Shown: positions 1-5,256 of the stretch, one piece after another
How positions within the stretch are numbered: position 1 is the first letter of the stretch
How the letters are laid out: every line of letters begins with the position of its first letter
Source of the DNA: Acidobacteriota bacterium
Lineage (GTDB): Bacteria; Acidobacteriota; Terriglobia; Bryobacterales; Bryobacteraceae
Assembly (NCBI GenBank): GCA_947466555.1
Contig: CANIFK010000434.1
Span: 1-5,256, forward strand
Length of the DNA: 5,256 nucleotides
Direction: 5' to 3'
Translations under genes and position numbers: made by a program
The notes under the pieces: model-generated
Told to the model about the DNA's origin: nothing
The model's database searches: none
Seen by the model: only the letters and a program-made list of their open reading frames with translations

Positions 1-1113
1 CGGTCGACGGACGGGACCTTTGATGTTGTGGCCCGGCAGGTGTCGTGGGTGAACAATCCCAAGGTAACGATCAATGCGGCGGTGGCGCTGCGGTTTGGGA
101 AGGCGAAGTCGACGTTGGAGTTCTATGCCCTGCCGCAACAAAAGCTGGTGGTGAATGGGGTGGATACGCCGATTCCGACGCAAGACACGACGCTGCCATC
201 GGGCGTGAATCTGAAGCTGGCGTACGGCGGGATTCTGGTGGACCACGAGGGGCACGAGGTGCTGGTGACCCTGCGGGCGGGCTACCTGGATTATGGAATG
301 CGCCGGACAGTGAATCCGAGCGTCAGTTACCGGGGCGGACTGATTGGGAATCGAGACGGTAAGGCGGAGAACGACATGATTTTGCCGGACGGGACGGTGA
401 CGCCGGTGCCAGCGGACGCGGCGGCGCTAGCGGCGTTTGGCGAGGCGTGGCGTGTTCCGGCGGGTGAGAAGTATTTTGGCGTGCCGCATCCGGCGGCGCC
501 GAAGCCGACGGAGACGTCGGAGGTGGAACCGGCGAAGGTGGACTCGGCGCGGAGGTCGTGCCGTGACGCCGGGATTAGCCAGATGCTGGCGCTGAAGCAC
601 TGCACCTTTGACGTTTCGCGGACGGGCAACAATGCATTCGTGGAAAGCGCGCGGCAGTTCCAGGACGAGGTGAAGGCGGTGCCGCCGGCACAGTTGAAGG
701 GCGGCGACCAGCGGACGGCGGCGGCGATTGTGAGTGGTGCGGATGTGGAACCGGCACCGGCTGGCGGTGGCGGCGGCGGGCTGATTGCATTGGGCGAGGC
801 GTTGGTCCGCGGGAGTCAGCACACGATGAATGGCCACTACATTACGTTCCAGCCGGATGGGAACCTGTGCGTGTATACGACGGCCAAGCAGTATGTGTGG
901 TGCATCAACGACTATCCGAACGTGCGGTACCAGGAGTCGCAAAAGGTTTTGTTCACGACAGACGGGCGGTTGACGGTGTTGAACGGGAGCAATCAGACGG
1001 TGTGGCAGCAACCGGCACAGGGCGCGGGGGCGGGGTCGAGGATGCAAATCACCCGCGAAGGGGCTTTGCAGATTCTGGGGCCGAATGGCGCGGTGAGCTG
1101 GTCGTCGAAGTAG
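1..1113 (+). CDS. Secreted VWD-domain protein with C-terminal bulb-type lectin domain (5' end missing)
   Basis: The reading frame is open from the window edge to the TAG at 1111-1113 (370 visible residues), so the true start lies upstream and the GTG at 28 is merely an internal valine. Residues 1-152 resemble the second half of a von Willebrand factor type D domain: an opening RSTDGTFDV, then VTINAAVALRFG, and the typical closing GLIGNRDGKAENDMILPDGT (113-132) before FGEAWRV. Residues 185-225 match the segment that often follows bacterial VWD domains (SCRDAGISQ, then HCTFDVSRTGN), with C187 and C201 possibly paired. A Pro/Gly linker with six glycines (255-260) leads to a bulb-lectin-like domain (about 262-370). 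Its first repeat has Q284, D286, N288 and Y292 of the mannose-binding QxDxNxVxY motif, with Cys290 in place of Val. The repeats near 318-328 and 350-360 are degenerate. C290 and C301 could form a disulfide. Extracellular or cell-surface adhesion is inferred; the ligand is unknown and the signal peptide lies outside the window. Confidence 0.8.
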   Translation, partial: RSTDGTFDVVARQVSWVNNPKVTINAAVALRFGKAKSTLEFYALPQQKLVVNGVDTPIPTQDTTLPSGVNLKLAYGGILVDHEGHEVLVTLRAGYLDYGMRRTVNPSVSYRGGLIGNRDGKAENDMILPDGTVTPVPADAAALAAFGEAWRVPAGEKYFGVPHPAAPKPTETSEVEPAKVDSARRSCRDAGISQMLALKHCTFDVSRTGNNAFVESARQFQDEVKAVPPAQLKGGDQRTAAAIVSGADVEPAPAGGGGGGLIALGEALVRGSQHTMNGHYITFQPDGNLCVYTTAKQYVWCINDYPNVRYQESQKVLFTTDGRLTVLNGSNQTVWQQPAQGAGAGSRMQITREGALQILGPNGAVSWSSK

Positions 1114-1144
1114 GACTGTAGCTGGACGAATCGGGCGTGTCCGC

Positions 1145-1187
1145 GGCGCCCGGCGGCTTTTCTGGAAACAGAGGGCGGCCGGGCGTC
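1145..1187. repeat. GC-rich inverted repeat in the gap before the sigma factor gene
   Basis: CGCCCGGC at 1147-1154 is matched by GCCGGGCG at 1178-1185, and the stem extends outward by one G-U and one G-C pair, giving a 23-base loop. It sits between the VWD/lectin gene and the sigma factor gene. There is no T-run directly after it, so it is not a normal intrinsic terminator. It may be a weak attenuating or insulating hairpin, or simply a chance product of GC-rich sequence. Apart from this, the 98-base gap shows only the ribosome binding site of the next gene. Confidence 0.25.
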
Positions 1188-1201
1188 ATCTGCTATCATG
1201 C

Positions 1202-1205
1202 AGGA
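1202..1205 (+). promoter_or_regulatory. Ribosome binding site that fixes the sigma factor start
   Basis: AGGA lies six bases before the ATG at 1212. The frame is open further upstream to a GTG at 1137, but that extension (25 residues, Gly/Pro/Arg-rich) has no family resemblance. The ATG at 1212 begins exactly where this sigma family normally begins (MAGEDITTLLRAWGSGD). Confidence 0.55.
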
Positions 1206-1211
1206 TTGGTC

Positions 1212-1796
1212 ATGGCAGGCGAGGACATCACAACGCTATTGCGGGCGTGGGGATCGGGCGACGCGACGGTGTCCGACGAGTTGTTCCAAGCCATTTATAG
1301 CCAATTGCGTTCGCTGGCGAGGCATCATTTGCGGTCCCGGCCGGGGGTGACGGTGACGCCAACGGTACTGATCAACGAAGCGTTTCTAGCGCTGGCGGCG
1401 GACCCGAAGAACGACTGGCGGGACCGGGTGCAATTCTTCGCGTTTACGGCGACGGTGATGCGACGGCTGATGAGCGCGCATGCGCGGCAGAGGGCGGCTG
1501 GGAAGCGGGGCGGGGGAGCCGAGGCGTCGCCGTTTGACGAGTCGGCTTATCCGGTTTTTGACCGCGGGCTGGACGCGGCCAAGCTGGACGACGCGTTGAC
1601 GGCGTTGGAGAAGCTGGAGCCGTCGCAGGCCCGGATCGTGGAGCTCCGCTTTTTTGGCGGGCTAACGGTGGAAGAGGTGGCCACGTTCCTGGGGGTGTCG
1701 GAGCGGACGGTGATCCGGCAGTGGGGGCTGGCGAAGGCGTGGCTGGCGGGTGAGCTGGGCGCCACGAACGCTGGAGAACCAGTAGTTTCAATCTAA
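1212..1796 (+). CDS. ECF-type RNA polymerase sigma factor (Sig-70_X6-like)
   Basis: This is a 194-residue extracytoplasmic-function sigma factor, which would direct RNA polymerase core to a specific promoter set. Region sigma-2 covers about residues 7-92 and shows the family's LRSLARHHLR, then VTPTVLINEAFLAL (47-61), FFAFTATVMRRLMSAHARQR and a KRGGG (98-102) turn. Region sigma-4 covers about 123-181, with LEKLEPSQARIVELRFFGGL followed by the helix-turn-helix VEEVATFLGVSERTVIRQW. These signatures match the compact ECF class (TIGR02999-like) common in Acidobacteria and Planctomycetes. The length is normal and both regions look intact. In that class the partner is often a Ser/Thr kinase or another nearby signalling gene rather than a classical anti-sigma factor. 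None is visible here: the gene is followed at once by a hairpin and a convergent operon. Its upstream neighbour on the same strand is the VWD/lectin gene, a possible target or partner, which is inference only. Confidence 0.9.
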   Translation: MAGEDITTLLRAWGSGDATVSDELFQAIYSQLRSLARHHLRSRPGVTVTPTVLINEAFLALAADPKNDWRDRVQFFAFTATVMRRLMSAHARQRAAGKRGGGAEASPFDESAYPVFDRGLDAAKLDDALTALEKLEPSQARIVELRFFGGLTVEEVATFLGVSERTVIRQWGLAKAWLAGELGATNAGEPVVSI

Positions 1797-1828
1797 CGGG
1801 ACTCCCGCGCGGTGGCGCGGGTGTCCCG
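1797..1828. terminator. Hairpin terminator between convergent genes, possibly bidirectional
   Basis: Two 14-base arms (1797-1810 and 1815-1828) pair with a single T-T mismatch around a GGTG loop, giving a very stable GC-rich stem. It begins on the base after the sigma factor stop codon (TAA 1794-1796) and ends nine bases before the folP stop codon (1838-1840). The trailing ATTTATT in the plus direction and TTAGATT in the minus direction are imperfect T-runs, so efficiency in either direction is uncertain. The position between two convergent stop codons supports shared use. Confidence 0.7.
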
Positions 1829-1837
1829 ATTTATTGG

Positions 1838-3496
1838 TTAGCTATCGCGCTTGGGACGCGGGCTGCGGATGGGGCTGCGCTTTTTGAAGTCGCCGCCGCC
1901 GTCCTTCTTGAACGGGGGCTTGTAGGGAGGCCGGTCGCCGCGAGCGCCGAAGCTCTTCTTGAAGAAGGGCGGACGGTCGCCGGCGTTCTTTTCGCCGTAG
2001 GTTTTCTTGAAGGGCGGGCGATCGTCACCGCCGCGGAACGGCGGGCGGTCATCGCCGCCACGGAAGGGCGGACGGCTAGGCCGATCGTCTCCACCGCGGA
2101 ATGGGGGACGAGACGGACGGTCGTCGCCACCGCCGAAGCGCTTGGGCGGACCGTCATTGCGGAACGGCGGGCGGGAGGGCCGATCGTCACCACCACGGAA
2201 GGGGGGACGGCTGGGCCGATCGTCGCCACCACGGAAAGGGGGCCGGCTGGGACGGTCGTCCCCGCCACGGAAGGGCGGACGGGACGGACGGTCATCGCCA
2301 CCGCCACGATACGGAGGACGGTCGGCGCCGCCGCTGAAACGCTTGGGCGGACGATCGTCACCACCATACGGCGGGCGCGGGGGACGGTCGTCCGAGCCGT
2401 ATTGGCGGGGCGGACGATCATCGCGATCGAAGCGGCGCGGGGGGCCGTCGCCATCAAAACGGCGCGGCGGACGATCCGGACGCTGCTGCGGGCGTTCGTC
2501 AAACGGCTTCACTTCCGAGCCACCGGGCTTGATGGCGCGGGGCGGACGGAGGGGCTGGTTTTCCAGGGCTTCCGGCGGGCGCTTGTCGCCGAATTCGACG
2601 TCGCGCGGGGCGACGGCGGACTTCTTCGGCTTCTTCACCATCACTTCATGTTCGATGCTGCGGAGGATGCCATCGGCGGTTTGGAGGACGGCGCGAATGG
2701 CGGCCACGTTATGCACGCGGACGATGTGGGCGCCTTCGAGGACCGAGGCGACGACGGCGGCGGCGGTGGCGCGATCGGCATCTTCCACTTCCTGCTGGCC
2801 GAGGAACGACTTGCGGGAGGGGCCGACGAGGATGGGCAGGTCGAGCCCGACCATTTCGCCGAGGCGGGCGATCAGCTCATAGTTCTGTTCGCCGCGTTTG
2901 CCGAAGCCGAGGCCCGGATCGAGGATGATGCGATTGCGTTCGACGCCGGCGCGGCGGGCGCGGTTGATGCCGGCTTCGAGATCGTCCATGACCGACTTCA
3001 TGGGGTAGGCCATGGTGCCGAGCTTGGCCCAGGTTTCGGGCGTGCCGCGCATGTGGTTCAGGATGAGGCCGGCGTTGGCTTCGGCGACCACTTTGGCGAG
3101 TTCCATGTCGAACGTCAGGGTGCTGGCGTCGTTGATGAATTCAGCACCGTTTTCGAGCGCCTTGATGGCGACTCCGGATTTGCTGGTGTCGACCGAGATC
3201 GGCACACTCAGCTTGCCCTTGAGGCGTTTCAGGACCGGGATGAGCCGGCGGAGTTCTTCGGCTTCCGAGATACGCTCGGAACCGGGGCGTGTTGATTCGG
3301 CGCCAATGTCGATGATGTCGGCGCCTGCTTCTTCCAATTCAATGGCTCGCGCGGCGGCGCGATCCGGATCCATGTTGAGTCCACCGTCGGAAAACGAGTC
3401 CGGCGTGACGTTAATAATGCCCATGATGAGCGTACGATCACCGAGCTGTACTTCACGCTCGGCCAGCTTCATCAGGTACCGCTTGGGGCGAATCAT
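1838..3496 (-). CDS. folP: Dihydropteroate synthase with long Arg/Gly/Pro-rich C-terminal tail
   Basis: FolP condenses 6-hydroxymethyl-7,8-dihydropterin pyrophosphate with p-aminobenzoate to form 7,8-dihydropteroate in the cytoplasm; it is the sulfonamide target. The core is residues 1-285 of 552 and carries every expected motif: NVTPDSFSDGG (29-39), DIGAESTRPG (63-72), SVDTS (101-105), IND (121-123), HMRGTP (148-153), DPGLGFGK (193-200), the pterin-binding VGPSRKSFLG (224-233) and RVHNV (260-264). DHPS normally stops near 270-290 residues; here the frame continues for about 265 low-complexity residues (see separate entries). The chosen ATG at 3494-3496 overlaps the tyrS stop as ATGA and has AGAAGG seven bases upstream. 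A GTG at 3514 would add six residues and is less likely. An ATG eight codons downstream is also possible. Translational coupling to tyrS is likely. The core assignment is very secure; the role of the tail is unknown. Confidence 0.95.
   Translation of the reverse strand: MIRPKRYLMKLAEREVQLGDRTLIMGIINVTPDSFSDGGLNMDPDRAAARAIELEEAGADIIDIGAESTRPGSERISEAEELRRLIPVLKRLKGKLSVPISVDTSKSGVAIKALENGAEFINDASTLTFDMELAKVVAEANAGLILNHMRGTPETWAKLGTMAYPMKSVMDDLEAGINRARRAGVERNRIILDPGLGFGKRGEQNYELIARLGEMVGLDLPILVGPSRKSFLGQQEVEDADRATAAAVVASVLEGAHIVRVHNVAAIRAVLQTADGILRSIEHEVMVKKPKKSAVAPRDVEFGDKRPPEALENQPLRPPRAIKPGGSEVKPFDERPQQRPDRPPRRFDGDGPPRRFDRDDRPPRQYGSDDRPPRPPYGGDDRPPKRFSGGADRPPYRGGGDDRPSRPPFRGGDDRPSRPPFRGGDDRPSRPPFRGGDDRPSRPPFRNDGPPKRFGGGDDRPSRPPFRGGDDRPSRPPFRGGDDRPPFRGGDDRPPFKKTYGEKNAGDRPPFFKKSFGARGDRPPYKPPFKKDGGGDFKKRSPIRSPRPKRDS
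1841..2632 (-). other. folP: Disordered RGG-like tail region of FolP
   Basis: Residues 289-552 of FolP contain no recognisable fold. After a Lys-rich junction (VMVKKPKKSAVAPRD) and a proline-rich stretch, from about residue 338 the tail consists of Asp-Arg-Pro-Pro motifs (nine DRPP and six DRPSRPP) interspersed with Gly-Gly and Phe or Tyr. It closes with a basic Lys/Arg end (KKDGGGDFKKRSPIRSPRPK). Arginine and aromatic residues spaced by Gly, Pro and Asp resemble the tails of bacterial RNA helicases and pseudouridine synthases, where they help bind RNA; that comparison is from family knowledge. The frame is uninterrupted from the catalytic core, so an annotated gene boundary here would be wrong unless the assembly has an error. 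Possible roles, all inferred, include nucleic-acid or ribosome association, condensate formation or enzyme tethering. Confidence 0.85.
2006..2302 (-). repeat. folP: 36-base / 12-residue tandem repeats within the FolP tail
   Basis: Residues 399-446 are four perfect tandem copies of GGDDRPSRPPFR. After a nine-residue spacer (NDGPPKRFG), two more copies follow at 456-479, then two shortened copies GGDDRPPF(R/K) at 480-497. At the DNA level the units differ at many third positions, and the serine is coded by TCC, AGC, AGC, TCC, TCT and AGC in order (codons at 2282-2284, 2246-2248, 2210-2212, 2174-2176, 2111-2113 and 2075-2077). The repeat is therefore much better conserved as peptide than as DNA. 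Confidence 0.9.
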
Positions 3497-4674
3497 CCTG
3501 TTACCTTCTTCCACTTTTTGCCAGCACGGATCACGTATTCGCCCGGGAAGGCGAGGGTGATAAATTCCGTGATTTTTTGGCCGTTTACTTCTACTGATCC
3601 GGCTTTCACCAGCCGGTTGGCGTCACTGGTGGACGCGGCGATGCCGGCCTTTGCCAGCACTTTGTCGATTCGCAAAGAAGGCTCGGTGATCGAGACCGTC
3701 TCAATATCGGCGGGGACTTCCCCGCCGGCCACCACGCGGACCCATTCCGAGGCGGCGCGTTCGGCGTCGGCCCGGGAATGGAAATCGGCAATGATGAGCT
3801 TGGCCAGCTCCATCTTGGTTTCTTTGGGATGGGCTTTCTTATACTGCTGAATTTCGATAAGGGTCTTATCGGTCAGCAACTCAAAATACCGGAACATCAA
3901 ATCGTCACCGATGGACATTAATTTCCGGAACATCTCCTCGGGCGATTCGGTGATACCGACATAGTTGCCTTTGGATTTGGACATTTTCTCGACGCCGTCG
4001 AGGCCTTCGAGAAGGGGGACTGTTGCCACGATCTGCGGGGGCTGGCCGAACGATTTTTGCAGTTCGCGCCCGACCAGGAGGTTGAACTTCTGGTCGTTGC
4101 CGCCGAGTTCGACATCGGCCTTGAGGGCGACCGAGTCGTACCCCTGGGCGAGGGGGTAGAGGAATTCGTGGACGGAGATGGGAGTGTGATCGGCGTAGCG
4201 CTTGGCGAAGTCGTCGCGCTCGAGGATGCGGGCCACGGTGTAGTGGGAGCAGAGGCGGATGACGTCTTCGAACTTCATGCCTTCGAGCCAGCGGGAGTTG
4301 AAGCTCACTTCCGTTTTTCCGGGATCGAGGATTTTGAAGACCTGGGATTTATAGGTCTCGGCATTGCGATCGATGTCTTCGCGGGAGAGCGGGGGACGGG
4401 TGAGGTTGCGGCCGGTGGGGTCGCCGATGAGGCCGGTCATGTCACCGATCAGGAAGATGACCTGGTGGCCGAGGTCCTGGAAGTGTTTCATCTTCCGGAG
4501 CAATACGGTATGGCCCAGATGGAGATCGGGGGCGGTGGGGTCGAACCCAGCCTTCACACGCAACGGGCGGCCCAGTTTGAGCCGCTCTCGGAGATCCTCT
4601 TCCCGGATCATTTCCGAGAAGCCTTTGCGAAGGTAGGTGACCTGTTCGTCGATAGAAATCGCAGTCACTTCCAA
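3493..4674 (-). CDS. tyrS: Tyrosyl-tRNA synthetase
   Basis: This class I aminoacyl-tRNA synthetase activates tyrosine with ATP and loads it onto tRNA-Tyr. At 393 residues it is of usual length. The Rossmann-fold catalytic domain contains GFDPTAPDLHLGHTVLLRK (43-61) with the HIGH-type signature HLGH (52-55), then FLIGDMTGLIGDPTGR (74-89), YPLAQGYDS (173-181), DVELGGNDQKFN (187-198) and the KMSKS loop (230-234). A C-terminal S4 RNA-binding domain spans about 332-393. The form resembles the TyrS subgroup seen in Haemophilus rather than the E. coli type; this is by recognition, not alignment. The start is uncertain: this frame has no ATG near the expected N-terminus. I chose TTG at 4672-4674; GTG at 4666-4668, two codons later, is about equally possible. 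An ATG at 4676-4678 is out of frame. It is the first gene of a unit with folP, overlapping it by four bases. Confidence 0.95.
   Translation of the reverse strand: MEVTAISIDEQVTYLRKGFSEMIREEDLRERLKLGRPLRVKAGFDPTAPDLHLGHTVLLRKMKHFQDLGHQVIFLIGDMTGLIGDPTGRNLTRPPLSREDIDRNAETYKSQVFKILDPGKTEVSFNSRWLEGMKFEDVIRLCSHYTVARILERDDFAKRYADHTPISVHEFLYPLAQGYDSVALKADVELGGNDQKFNLLVGRELQKSFGQPPQIVATVPLLEGLDGVEKMSKSKGNYVGITESPEEMFRKLMSIGDDLMFRYFELLTDKTLIEIQQYKKAHPKETKMELAKLIIADFHSRADAERAASEWVRVVAGGEVPADIETVSITEPSLRIDKVLAKAGIAASTSDANRLVKAGSVEVNGQKITEFITLAFPGEYVIRAGKKWKKVTG
3504..3509 (-). promoter_or_regulatory. folP ribosome binding site inside the 3' end of tyrS
   Basis: Read on the minus strand this is AGAAGG, seven bases before the folP ATG and still within the last tyrS codons. 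Its good match and spacing decide in favour of the ATG at 3496 over the GTG at 3514, which would place the site inside folP. The arrangement fits translational coupling across the ATGA junction. Confidence 0.6.
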
Positions 4675-4690
4675 CCATTATTGCGCACTG

Positions 4691-4704
4691 GGGGATTGAT
4701 CCCC
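4691..4704. promoter_or_regulatory. Perfect dyad in the divergent tyrS / TPR-gene intergenic region
   Basis: GGGGAT-TG-ATCCCC is a perfect inverted repeat with six-base arms, lying 17 bases upstream of the chosen tyrS start and 83 bases upstream of the divergent TPR gene start. The two-base spacer is too short for an RNA hairpin loop, so a protein-binding operator is the more natural reading. No convincing -35/-10 pair was found on either strand of the 113-base region (4675-4787), so the link to any promoter is unproven, and chance is possible in such GC-rich DNA. Confidence 0.3.
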
Positions 4705-4787
4705 ATTTGGCGGGTGCATTTCGCCCCGGAATTGCGCGGCTGGTCCCTTCGCTAGAACGAATTGCGGGGTGGGGCGTATTGCCGGAT

Positions 4788-5256
4788 ATGTGGTACTTAA
4801 CCGTTCTGACGATGCTAGCGTTTTCTCCGCTGATGGCGGCGGAGTTGGAAGAGTGGCGACGGAGTGAGGATTGGGAAGTAGCCTTGGGGCGGGCAGGGGA
4901 GATGGCGCGGGCGCGACGGTTCGCCGAGGCGGGGGAGCTGTTTCAACACTTGGCGGAGGCGGCGGAACGGTATCAGTTTCCGTTGTTGATGAAGGCCAAG
5001 TGCGTGAACAATTACGGGGCGATGCTGATGGCGAATGGGCAGTTTGCCGAGGCGGAGAAGCGATACCGGGAGGCGGTGCGGTATTGGGCGGGGGCGACCG
5101 GGGAGGAGAGTGACGAGACGGCGACGACGTTGAACAATCTGGGGGAGCTGTACCGGCGGATGGGGCGGTACGCGGAGGCGGAGGAGGTGTTGCGGAGATC
5201 GCTAGGGATTCGGGAGAGGTTGGGGAAGAATAACGAATTGCGGGTGGCGGGGGCGC
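4788..5256 (+). CDS. Probably exported TPR-repeat protein (3' end missing)
   Basis: The frame stays open from the ATG at 4788 to the right edge (156 complete codons plus one base), so this is an N-terminal fragment. Residues 2-18 (WYLTVLTMLAFSPLMAA) are hydrophobic and end in a small-residue patch like a signal peptidase I site. The absence of Lys or Arg before the hydrophobic stretch makes export less certain. Three helical repeat units follow at about 32-67, 71-104 and 113-146. The last, with LNNLGELYRRMGRYAEAEEV (115-134) then LRRSLGIRERLG (135-146), is a classic 42-residue kinesin-light-chain-like TPR, a protein-protein interaction scaffold. No partner can be named. The frame is also open upstream; TTG at 4779 is an alternative start, and the ribosome binding site before the ATG is weak. 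It is transcribed divergently from tyrS. Codons end strongly in G (32 of the first 50). In soil acidobacteria such repeats often precede peptidase or signalling domains, which cannot be checked here. Confidence 0.8.
   Translation, partial: MWYLTVLTMLAFSPLMAAELEEWRRSEDWEVALGRAGEMARARRFAEAGELFQHLAEAAERYQFPLLMKAKCVNNYGAMLMANGQFAEAEKRYREAVRYWAGATGEESDETATTLNNLGELYRRMGRYAEAEEVLRRSLGIRERLGKNNELRVAGA

Noticed and set aside
1141..1161. Short GC hairpin followed by TTTT after the VWD/lectin gene as an intrinsic terminator.
   Set aside because: Only four outer base pairs form before mismatches, and the T-run is four bases, so support is too weak for a terminator call.
1191..1199. TGCTATCAT, an extended -10-like promoter just before the sigma factor gene.
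   Set aside because: A start about seven bases downstream would fall after the AGGA ribosome binding site and leave almost no leader, and no -35 is found at proper spacing. Kept only as a curiosity.
2006..2302. The 36-base repeats as a possible CRISPR-like array.
   Set aside because: There are no unique spacers between repeats. The units are in frame, tandem and protein-coding, with silent variation.
1831..2502. Minus-strand frame of 223 codons overlapping the folP tail in another frame.
   Set aside because: It is the repeat DNA read in a shifted frame, giving an Arg/Ala/Val-rich sequence with no family resemblance. The folP frame is continuous and explains the region.
2007..2882. Long plus-strand frame (291 codons) rich in Gly, Arg and Ser, plus another open frame at 2402-3295.
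   Set aside because: Both are antisense to folP. The first mirrors the tail repeats and the second the core, with no ribosome binding site or recognisable fold. The folP frame has full catalytic motifs, so these are shadows of a GC-rich gene.
4057..4755. Plus-strand frame of 232 codons opposite tyrS.
   Set aside because: It is antisense to a synthetase with intact HIGH and KMSKS signatures, and shows no independent start signal or family.
4756..4768. AACGAATTGCGGG occurs here and again at 5232-5244, and GAATTGCG also recurs at 4729-4736.
   Set aside because: One copy lies inside the TPR coding sequence and the flanks do not match. A 13-base match is plausible by chance in a GC-biased window of this size.

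Overview
The window looks like a stretch of a high-G+C bacterial chromosome, most likely from an acidobacterium of the Bryobacterales/Solibacter type. That guess rests on three things: an ECF sigma factor of the compact Sig-70_X6-like class that is abundant in Acidobacteria and Planctomycetes, a secreted VWD-domain protein, and a 42-residue-type TPR protein. All of this is inferred from protein style, and no rRNA or other decisive marker is present.

Layout, left to right. Positions 1-1113 (+) hold the 3' part of a gene for an extracellular protein with the end of a von Willebrand factor type D domain, a cysteine-containing linker segment, a glycine run and a C-terminal bulb-type (mannose-binding-like) lectin domain. 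After a 98-base gap comes a complete ECF sigma factor gene (1212-1796, +). It faces the next operon tail to tail, and a strong hairpin (1797-1828) lies between the two stop codons and may serve both directions. On the minus strand lies a two-gene unit, tyrS (4674-3493, tyrosyl-tRNA synthetase) followed by folP (3496-1838, dihydropteroate synthase). The two genes overlap by an ATGA stop/start junction. A short divergent intergenic region (4675-4787) contains a perfect 14-base dyad and separates tyrS from the start of a plus-strand TPR-repeat protein gene, which runs off the right edge.

The housekeeping pair supplies charged tRNA-Tyr and the pterin-sulfonamide-target step of folate synthesis. 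The sigma factor and the surface/secreted proteins look like accessory genes typical of large-genome soil bacteria. No anti-sigma factor or kinase is visible beside the sigma factor.

The standout feature is FolP. A complete, motif-perfect DHPS core of about 285 residues is followed in the same frame by about 265 residues of Arg/Gly/Asp/Pro-rich low-complexity sequence, including six copies of a 12-residue unit GGDDRPSRPPFR. Tails of this style are familiar on RNA-binding proteins, not on a folate enzyme. The repeat copies use different synonymous codons, including both serine codon families, so the peptide rather than the DNA appears to be what is kept. No mobile element, CRISPR array, tRNA or rRNA was seen.
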